From Planctomycetota bacterium (GTDB taxonomy: Bacteria > Planctomycetota > Phycisphaerae > Sedimentisphaerales > Anaerobacaceae), in assembly GCA_020344865.1 (NCBI GenBank), contig CP070830.1, forward strand, positions 2,427,622-2,433,737: a DNA stretch of 6,116 nt, written 5' to 3'. The notes under the pieces were generated by a model. It saw nothing but the letters and a program-made list of their open reading frames with translations. It ran no database searches and was not told the origin of the DNA. Every line of letters begins with the position of its first letter. Within the stretch, counting starts at the first letter, position 1. Both the position numbers and the translations under genes were made by a program. Positions 1 through 5,001 of this stretch are shown in pieces.

Positions 1-67
1 CTCTGGTCCTGTCCGGGACACCTAATCATACTCATGCCCTCATTTGTTCCAGTAAGGCCAGGCTCAG
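1..67. other. Non-coding left edge, downstream of the cupin gene
   Basis: This short stretch follows the cupin stop codon and contains no gene. It holds a small GC-rich inverted repeat, TGTCCGGGACA at 10-20 (5-bp arms around one base), inside a longer imperfect repeat at 5-22. There is no T-run after it on the minus strand, so it does not look like an intrinsic terminator. It may be the edge of something continuing outside the window. Confidence 0.4.
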
Positions 68-418
68 TTAAGCCCGAATCATCGTCAGCAGCATCTTGAA
101 TCTCTCCTCGGCACAAACCGAATGCGGCACATTACCCGGCATTATGATAATCTCACCTGCCGATACTCGTTTCTCATCTGCGCCTATGGTCAACCGCGCC
201 CGACCGTCGAGAACCTGAACAACCGCATCATATGGCGTCGTGTGCTCGCTTAAACTCTGCCCCTTGTCGAACGCAAACAAAGTGATTGTCCCTGCGGGCT
301 TATCCACTATCGTCTTGCTGACTATCGAGTCATCAGCGTACCCAACCAGGCCCGCCACGTTCTGCGGTTTTGCAAGACACTCCTGCAGCACATTCATCTT
401 TGCTTTCGCGCTACACAT
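68..418 (-). CDS. Small single-domain cupin protein
   Basis: A 116-residue cytoplasmic protein made almost entirely of one cupin beta-barrel. Cupin motif 1 is recognisable from G53 through H59 to G72, and motif 2 from G88 through P94-G95 to H99. Of the usual metal ligands, the first His of motif 1 (H59) and the His of motif 2 (H99) are present. The second motif-1 His is Thr (T61) and the Glu position appears to be Ala, with D64 nearby. Metal binding is therefore uncertain and a sensor or ligand-binding role is as likely as an enzyme. The ATG at 418 overlaps the stop of the upstream Rrf2 gene by 8 nt and has a good ribosome site (GGGAG, 5 nt before the ATG), so translation is probably coupled. 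M8 is a weaker alternative start. The substrate is unknown. Family assignment is firm; function is not. Confidence 0.85.
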   Translation of the reverse strand: MCSAKAKMNVLQECLAKPQNVAGLVGYADDSIVSKTIVDKPAGTITLFAFDKGQSLSEHTTPYDAVVQVLDGRARLTIGADEKRVSAGEIIIMPGNVPHSVCAEERFKMLLTMIRA

Positions 419-866
419 TCTTTCTCCCTGGCTTACCTTTCGTCTTTGGTTTTTTCATTGACCGGCTTGTCAACAACTCATCCAGTGTAATTTCGCCGAG
501 GTAGCCATCGATGTGTCTCTGAAGGTCGGCAAGCCTTTTACTCACAGCACATTTAGGCCAGCGAGGGCACTCGGAGACACCGAGTAAGCACCTATTTAAC
601 TGCACCGGCCCCTGAACCACTTCTATTACGTCGCGCAGGCTAATCCTGGATGGCTTACGGCTGAGACGAAATCCGCCCTTCGGACCCATGCAGCTCTCCA
701 CCAGCCTGGCATTGTGAAGCTTCTGCAATATCTTGCACGTTAACTGGTAAGGCATATCCTGCTCTTTTGCCAGCCACCTTGCGGAAACCGGCTCCTGCCC
801 GTCCTGCCTTGCTAATCCCACCATCGCCCGCAATGCATAATCAGTATTTCGCCTCAAAACGTCCAT
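411..866 (-). CDS. Rrf2-family transcriptional regulator, probably Fe-S binding
   Basis: A 151-residue DNA-binding regulator of the Rrf2 family (relatives IscR, NsrR, CymR). The N-terminus (MDVLRRNTDYALRAM) is typical and supports the ATG at 866. A winged helix-turn-helix occupies roughly residues 10-70, with the hallmark wing GPKGGFRLSR at 61-70. Three cysteines, C93, C100 and C106 (C-X6-C-X5-C), sit where IscR- and NsrR-type members hold an iron-sulfur cluster, so redox, iron or nitric-oxide sensing is likely; which of these cannot be read from sequence. The C-terminal 18 or so residues form a Lys/Arg-rich tail (KKPKTKGKPGRK), presumably unstructured. It is first in a two-gene unit with the cupin. 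A strong promoter with a dyad operator over its -10 box lies just upstream, which suggests autorepression. The ribosome site is weak and distant (AGGG, 10 nt before ATG). Confidence 0.93.
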   Translation of the reverse strand: MDVLRRNTDYALRAMVGLARQDGQEPVSARWLAKEQDMPYQLTCKILQKLHNARLVESCMGPKGGFRLSRKPSRISLRDVIEVVQGPVQLNRCLLGVSECPRWPKCAVSKRLADLQRHIDGYLGEITLDELLTSRSMKKPKTKGKPGRKNV

Positions 867-903
867 CTATGATATACCCTGCATCTGAAAAATTAAGCCG
901 TTG

Positions 904-922
904 TAGGACTATTATAGTCCTA
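904..922. promoter_or_regulatory. Perfect inverted repeat, probable Rrf2 operator
   Basis: TAGGACTATTATAGTCCTA is a perfect dyad with 9-bp arms around a central T. It contains the -10 box of the Rrf2-cupin promoter and reaches the expected transcription start, so a bound dimer would block RNA polymerase. Rrf2 proteins bind AT-rich dyads of this general size, and the adjacent gene encodes one, so autoregulation is the natural inference. The dyad itself is directly visible; the protein that binds it is inferred. Confidence 0.75.
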
Positions 923-939
923 TATAGCTCTACCGTCAA
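911..939 (-). promoter_or_regulatory. Sigma-70-type promoter of the Rrf2-cupin unit
   Basis: On the minus strand, TTGACG (934-939) is followed after exactly 17 nt by a perfect TATAAT (911-916). This predicts a transcription start near 903-905 and a leader of about 38 nt before the Rrf2 ATG at 866. The -10 box is embedded in the 904-922 inverted repeat. A 12-nt A6T6 tract at 959-970 lies upstream of the -35 box and could act as a bent or UP-like element, though it sits somewhat far away. Confidence 0.8.
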
Positions 940-973
940 CACCTAAAGAAAGTTCTGTAAAAAATTTTTTGGT

Positions 974-1018
974 ATTAGCCTAACTGCAACTTCAGTCTTA
1001 CTAAGCAGTTATGCTAAT
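974..1018 (-). terminator. Stem-loop over the stop codon, possible terminator
   Basis: Minus-strand arms ATTAGCATAACTGC (1018-1005) and GCAGTTAGGCTAAT (987-974) pair at 13 of 14 positions around a 17-nt loop. The loop holds the TAG stop of the 574-residue gene. After the stem comes ACC, six A and then six T (965-970 on the plus strand are also T; the minus-strand T-run is 964-959). The T-run begins about 9 nt after the stem, further than in a textbook intrinsic terminator, and the stem is AT-rich. It sits at the right place to end the upstream block and separate it from the Rrf2 promoter. It could instead be an mRNA-stabilising structure. Confidence 0.45.
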
Positions 1019-2725
1019 GGCGCCGTCAGAGCCGACACTAATCTGTTTTTTTAGTTTTTTGCCCGAACGGAAGCGAAACTCCCTCGGACCTTGTAGAATC
1101 ACGTCCTTGGCGTCTGCAACTATTTCAATATCTGTCTGTGACTGCTTGGCCCGGATGACGTTGGCGAGCAGAAAGGCCTTTTCGAGCCCATCGCCCGTTT
1201 TGTAATTTGCGACCTCATCGGGCTGGGCCAGTCTTGCCCCGTCGTAAATAGAGATATCTTTCATTTTTTCAAGCCATCCGTAAACCTCATCGATAGACAT
1301 CGACCCAGCCATCTGAACCGAAACCGGATTGCGCTCGACAGCCGCCTTGACGAACGGCGCCCAGTCACAGCCCTCCATATCTCTATAAGCATAGAACGCC
1401 AGGTCCGCGGTTGTACTGTCCCGACGTGTTTTTTGCAGATAGTCGATTATCTGTTCTCTGCTTCGCTCAACACTAAACTCGATTGGTTTGCTGGACAGGT
1501 AATTTTTATCCAAAGCCGGCAGCTTTGCCTCTATGTGAACAAAATCAGCCAACTCGTCCACAAACCTCTGGGCATCAGGAACAACGGCTTCAATGAACTT
1601 CATCAAAGCCGCCTTACCTCTTGAATCTCTAACATCAAGCTTTTCCTTTGCAATAAACTCCTCAAGCTTGTCACACCGAATTCTGCCGGGCAGCTCATAC
1701 GGCACAAAATCCTCTTCTGAAACCTCGGTTAATAGTTTCTGGTGTGTCGCGTCGGCTATTCTGTAATTGCTGCCGTGCTCATAATGAAAAAGAACCTCCG
1801 CCGCTATAAACTGAGCCTGCCCACGACAATCGCGACATGCCTGAAAGTATCTCTGGTAATCACGATGGCAGCGGAGAAAATTTGCAAAGACCTGAAGCGT
1901 CAACTCCGTCGACAGATACGAACCAAGCCGCCGGACAAAATATTGGTAAGTCTCTCTATTAATCGTAGCATCATCGTACATGCAATGCACATGGCCGGAG
2001 GAGTGTGCCACGATTGTAACGTTTTCATTTCGAAGCGCCCTCTGGGCCTTATCGGAGATGGCCGTTCCGTTGAACCACATTGTCTTGGTGACGAGCCTTC
2101 TGTTGTTGGTCAGGACGCCGCCCTGTACATCGATGAAATTCTGCGAGTGCAGAGGCGTAAGTATCATATAGATATCTTCGATCGGTATCTGGCAGACTAT
2201 GAATGCTGCCGCCACATACAATGCCGCAAGCGACACGCACTCGCCGGCCGCCGTGCTGTAACCGGCCTTGAGGCGGAAGGCATCCATCGCCTCGACCGTC
2301 TCGGTCTTCCAGTAGGGAATAATGTCACTGTCATATTTGTCCAGGCCGAAGTGTCTGCGAATATCCACGTCGAAGTAGTATTGGTCACCGTGGTAACCAA
2401 AAAGAGCGTTGCTCTTTGCGACATCTTCCGCAGAGACGAATTTCTCAAACCGCTTCAGCTCCTTCGCCTTGCTTGTAAGGCCCCACGTTTCCAGGTCAAG
2501 ATTAAACTCGTACTCGTCCATTATAAATTGCTTAAGACGCATCAGCTTTTTATAGCTGCTCTTGCCCTCTAATTTCCTGAAGCAGTCCAGTTCGCGCCAC
2601 TGCCAGATAATCGGGCTCATAATATCAGCCAGAACCAGACTGTACATCAGCTCCGGAAAGACAAATATCTCCATGTCCGAAAGTGTTATAGCAGAAGTAT
2701 ATTTTTCAAAATCCTCAGAATCCAT
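1001..2725 (-). CDS. Uncharacterised protein with transglutaminase-like core
   Basis: A 574-residue protein with no signal peptide and no convincing membrane segment, so probably cytoplasmic. I do not recognise a named family. Residues about 155-210 resemble a transglutaminase/papain-like core: a Cys at a helix start (GECVSLAALYVAAAF, C163) and, 30 residues later, LTPLHSQNFIDV with H193; D199 or N207/N208 could complete a triad. The N-terminal 150 residues are helical, charged and rich in aromatics. A second stretch, GDGLEKAFLLANVIRA (511-526) followed by beta-like IEIVADAKDVIL and a Lys-rich strand, resembles the same helix of transglutaminases with the Cys replaced by Gly (G513), possibly a dead second copy. 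The middle section (about 240-460) is unassigned; its cysteines at 286, 297 and 300 are noted without a claimed role. The ATG at 2725 has GAGG 9 nt upstream. It follows arsC after 83 nt and may be co-transcribed. A protease, amidase or cross-linking activity is possible but unproven. Confidence 0.8.
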   Translation of the reverse strand: MDSEDFEKYTSAITLSDMEIFVFPELMYSLVLADIMSPIIWQWRELDCFRKLEGKSSYKKLMRLKQFIMDEYEFNLDLETWGLTSKAKELKRFEKFVSAEDVAKSNALFGYHGDQYYFDVDIRRHFGLDKYDSDIIPYWKTETVEAMDAFRLKAGYSTAAGECVSLAALYVAAAFIVCQIPIEDIYMILTPLHSQNFIDVQGGVLTNNRRLVTKTMWFNGTAISDKAQRALRNENVTIVAHSSGHVHCMYDDATINRETYQYFVRRLGSYLSTELTLQVFANFLRCHRDYQRYFQACRDCRGQAQFIAAEVLFHYEHGSNYRIADATHQKLLTEVSEEDFVPYELPGRIRCDKLEEFIAKEKLDVRDSRGKAALMKFIEAVVPDAQRFVDELADFVHIEAKLPALDKNYLSSKPIEFSVERSREQIIDYLQKTRRDSTTADLAFYAYRDMEGCDWAPFVKAAVERNPVSVQMAGSMSIDEVYGWLEKMKDISIYDGARLAQPDEVANYKTGDGLEKAFLLANVIRAKQSQTDIEIVADAKDVILQGPREFRFRSGKKLKKQISVGSDGAISITA

Positions 2726-2808
2726 TTCTCATAGCCTCACTACAATCTGCCTCGGTCATTACCGACCGGGACGGCCGACGCCACTGCCTACTTGGTCTTT
2801 TTCCTGAC
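2726..2808. other. Intergenic gap between arsC and the 574-residue gene
   Basis: This 83-nt gap has a small hairpin (arms 2753-2757 and 2764-2768, CGGTC/GACCG, 6-nt loop). No T-run follows it on the minus strand, so it is not an intrinsic terminator. I see no clear -35/-10 pair. Read-through from arsC into the downstream gene is therefore plausible, but a weak internal promoter cannot be excluded. Confidence 0.4.
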
Positions 2809-3255
2809 CTACTGAGCGTTTTCATTTTCCAAGGCCTCCGGCAACGTCTCTACAAAAGCCCTTATGTCGTCCCGTGCCTTCCGGAAGGCGTCCATAACCT
2901 CTTCTTCACTGCCCGTCGCGAAATACGGGTCTTCAAATGGTCGGTGAACAAGCCTGGCCCCGCCGCCGAAAACAGGACACTGCTTGCTGGCATTGTCACA
3001 CAAAGTAACAACATAATCAAAATCAATCCCGCCGAGGTCATCGATATGCTTGGATGCCTGCCTTGAAATATCAACGCCAACCTCCGCCATTACCTTTACC
3101 GCCCTCGGGCTAACGCCAATCGGGCGAATCCCCGCAGAGTACGCATCGATGAAATCAGGCTTCAGGTGACTTGCCCAGCCCTCTGCAATCTGACTGCGGC
3201 AGGAATTGCCCGTGCAAACAAACAAAACTTTTATCTTGTCTTTGGATGTACCCAT
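2809..3255 (-). CDS. arsC: Arsenate reductase, thioredoxin-coupled type
   Basis: A 148-residue cytoplasmic enzyme of the low-molecular-weight phosphatase fold that reduces arsenate to arsenite. The phosphate-binding loop CTGNSCRS starts at C14 and gives C14, C19 and R20. The redox pair C86 and C93 lies in VVTLCDNASKQCPVF with the seven-residue spacing of the thioredoxin-dependent ArsC (staphylococcal/Bacillus type). The general acid D109 is in FEDP. All catalytic residues expected for this type are present, which separates it from plain tyrosine phosphatases of the same fold. The ATG at 3255 is chosen because the domain begins six residues later; a longer reading from a TTG at 3366 would add 37 unconserved residues lying inside the preceding gene. 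It is 25 nt downstream of the DUF2400 gene. No arsenite exporter or ArsR regulator is visible in the window, so detoxification would rely on an exporter elsewhere. Confidence 0.93.
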   Translation of the reverse strand: MGTSKDKIKVLFVCTGNSCRSQIAEGWASHLKPDFIDAYSAGIRPIGVSPRAVKVMAEVGVDISRQASKHIDDLGGIDFDYVVTLCDNASKQCPVFGGGARLVHRPFEDPYFATGSEEEVMDAFRKARDDIRAFVETLPEALENENAQ

Positions 3256-3280
3256 AACATTTTCACGCTTATTACCAAAG

Positions 3281-4144
3281 TTATTGTTCGCCCTGCTTCT
3301 GGAAACAAAATTTAAAGAGCTCGCAAAATTCACAGCCGCTTCGGTGCCGGCCCGTACAGTTCTCAAGTATCCCGATTCGGCTCAAAGCAAAATCATACTT
3401 CACCGGGTCCGCCGGTGCAATCTCCGCAAAACTTTTGGTTATTTTTACAGTAGTTGACAAAGAAGCCGTCTTGCCGCCGTGAAATCCCAAAATCCTGCAC
3501 AGCCTCGCCATATGCACATCCACAGGCACAATCAATTTGCTTTTGTCAATCGATGTCCATAACCCGGGGTCGACATCATCTTTACGCACCATCCATCGCA
3601 AAAAAAGGTTCAGCCTTTTACAGGCACTGCCCCCCGCCGGCCCGGCAAGCAAGTACCTCAGCCCCCGCCGTACAGATCCATCACCAGTCTTGGCATGCAT
3701 GTCCAAAAGCGAGTCGCAGAATCTTGACAATGCGGCAATTATATTCTTATCGGTTGAGTTATAGCCCCGGGCAAAGAAAATTTCGATACTGCCAAATTCA
3801 GCGAGAACATTTTTTAATAACGCCAGCAAATCCGCAATGTCCCGGCCTGTTGTGAAACGATGCTTAAAGCCCTGCAGCTTTTTCCTTTCCGACTTACCGA
3901 AACCTCTTACAAATGCGTACGGACTCTCACCCATACGACCGAAAAGCTCCGTAAGGCTCTTTTCAATCTGCTCCACTCTGCCGTACGCAAGCCCGGCAGA
4001 CAGAAATCCCGCAATCTCCTTATCCGCCGGGTCAGAATATCTGTACACAAACTGCAACGGGTCCGGCTTTATAAAAGTGCGGTGGTTGTACCTGCCGTAC
4101 AAGCTTTCCAGGACATCTCTAATTTGAACTTTTGAATATCTCAA
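3281..4144 (-). CDS. DUF2400/TIGR02757 family protein, HhH-GPD-like with Fe-S motif
   Basis: A 287-residue protein matching the DUF2400 (TIGR02757) family in length and motifs: an N-terminal DPLQFVYRYSDPADKEIAGFLSAGLAYGR-like region (28-56), KRLNLFLRWMVR (176-187), VPVDVHMARLCRILGF (206-221) and DPVKYDFALSRIG (246-258). The segment around D209 resembles the catalytic-Asp region of endonuclease III-type glycosylases. The C-terminal cysteines C263, C271, C274 and C280 (C-X7-C-X2-C-X5-C) nearly match the C-X6-C-X2-C-X5-C [4Fe-4S] loop of endonuclease III. A DNA- or nucleotide-related role is thus plausible, but no activity is established to my knowledge. The start is a TTG at 4144, directly after an in-frame stop and overlapping korB by 26 nt; no ATG or GTG fits before the conserved region. 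No strong ribosome site is seen, so translational coupling to korB is likely. Confidence 0.85.
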   Translation of the reverse strand: MRYSKVQIRDVLESLYGRYNHRTFIKPDPLQFVYRYSDPADKEIAGFLSAGLAYGRVEQIEKSLTELFGRMGESPYAFVRGFGKSERKKLQGFKHRFTTGRDIADLLALLKNVLAEFGSIEIFFARGYNSTDKNIIAALSRFCDSLLDMHAKTGDGSVRRGLRYLLAGPAGGSACKRLNLFLRWMVRKDDVDPGLWTSIDKSKLIVPVDVHMARLCRILGFHGGKTASLSTTVKITKSFAEIAPADPVKYDFALSRIGILENCTGRHRSGCEFCELFKFCFQKQGEQ

Positions 4145-4988
4145 TTAAACTGCGCAACTGTTCTAAATCAAGTTCTCTTTCATATAAAGGACGTTTGTCT
4201 TCTTCAAAAGCACCTGTATTTTCCTCGAACGTCGTCTTTTCCGCATTTACGTAAAATACGCCGAGGGCAAACTTCTCCCGCTCTATCGCTTTCTTGAAAG
4301 CCTCGCTTCTATCATGCGGGTCGTGCGAATCGTCAAGATAATACGTATGTTCTTTAAACCATTGATAAGTATTCAGTTTGTTAAATGTCACACACGGCTG
4401 AAACACGTCGACAAGAGCATAGCCTTTATGCTTAATGGCTTTTTTCACAATTTCTTTCGTCTGTTCGGCATCGCCGGCAAATGCCCTTGCTACAAAACTC
4501 GCGTCCAGAGCTATAGCAACAGCCAGCGGATTGAACGGCTCGAGAAAGACGCCGTTGACCTGTACCGGCGTTTTGAAACCGATTTGGCTCGTTGGTGACG
4601 CCTGCCCCTTGGTCAGGCCATAGACCATATTATTATGGACGATGTTCGTTATGTCGGGATTTCGCCGTATCGTATGTAAAAAATGGTTGCCCCCCTCACC
4701 GTACATGTCCCCGTCACCGCTCTCGGCTATCACCGTAAGGGCCGGGTTAACCGCTTTTATCGCGGTCGCCGCCGGCAGCGCTCGCCCGTGCAGCCCGTTA
4801 AATACGTTCGTCTTGAAATAATGAGGGATTTTGGCCGCCTGACCGATGCCTGAAACCACCACAAGACTCGTCGGTCCAATCTCCAGTTCAGCCAACGCCT
4901 GCTTCAATATCTTGAGTATGCCAAAGTTGCCGCAGCCCGGACACCACGCAACATCAATCTCACGCAAATCAAAAAGTTTAGCATCCAT
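4119..4988 (-). CDS. korB: 2-oxoacid:ferredoxin oxidoreductase, beta subunit (KorB-like)
   Basis: A 289-residue thiamine-diphosphate-binding subunit of a 2-oxoacid:ferredoxin oxidoreductase, working with the adjacent alpha subunit to convert a 2-oxoacid (probably 2-oxoglutarate) plus CoA to an acyl-CoA, CO2 and reduced ferredoxin, or the reverse. WCPGCGNFGIL places C16 and C19 as Fe-S ligands; C199 in QPCVTFN is a third. The thiamine diphosphate motif runs from GDGD at 91 to NN at 119-120 (25 residues between), followed by LTKGQASPTS. Where many relatives carry another ligand Cys after GIG, this protein has Gln (Q50 in VSGIGQAAKIPHY); I believe this is a normal variant of one subfamily. The ATG at 4988 is preferred: GGACAGGA lies just before it. 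A TTG at 5000 would add four residues. It follows korA by 13 nt and its end overlaps the DUF2400 start. Substrate choice is inferred from motif likeness only. Confidence 0.92.
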   Translation of the reverse strand: MDAKLFDLREIDVAWCPGCGNFGILKILKQALAELEIGPTSLVVVSGIGQAAKIPHYFKTNVFNGLHGRALPAATAIKAVNPALTVIAESGDGDMYGEGGNHFLHTIRRNPDITNIVHNNMVYGLTKGQASPTSQIGFKTPVQVNGVFLEPFNPLAVAIALDASFVARAFAGDAEQTKEIVKKAIKHKGYALVDVFQPCVTFNKLNTYQWFKEHTYYLDDSHDPHDRSEAFKKAIEREKFALGVFYVNAEKTTFEENTGAFEEDKRPLYERELDLEQLRSLIEIFKSSN

Positions 4989-5001
4989 AGTCCTGTCCAA
5001 A

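Noticed and set aside
959..970. A6T6 palindrome as an independent operator
   Set aside because: A simple A-tract/T-tract is expected in AT-rich spacer DNA; it is better explained as the tail of the stem-loop or a bent upstream promoter element.
1742..2572. Plus-strand open frame of 276 codons
   Set aside because: It lies wholly opposite the transglutaminase-like gene, has no recognisable domain, and its low-complexity basic composition fits an antisense shadow.
2753..2768. Hairpin after arsC as an intrinsic terminator
   Set aside because: Only 5 bp of stem and no T-run downstream on the minus strand.
2809..3255. Protein-tyrosine phosphatase instead of arsenate reductase
   Set aside because: The C86/C93 redox pair with arsenate-reductase spacing, in addition to the CX5R loop, favours ArsC.
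3256..3366. N-terminal extension of ArsC from a TTG at 3366
   Set aside because: The 37 extra residues are encoded within the DUF2400 3' end in another frame and do not belong to the ArsC fold; the ATG at 3255 matches the family start.
3454..4135. Plus-strand open frames opposite the DUF2400 gene
   Set aside because: Four overlapping short frames without domains or ribosome sites, all antisense to a well-supported gene.
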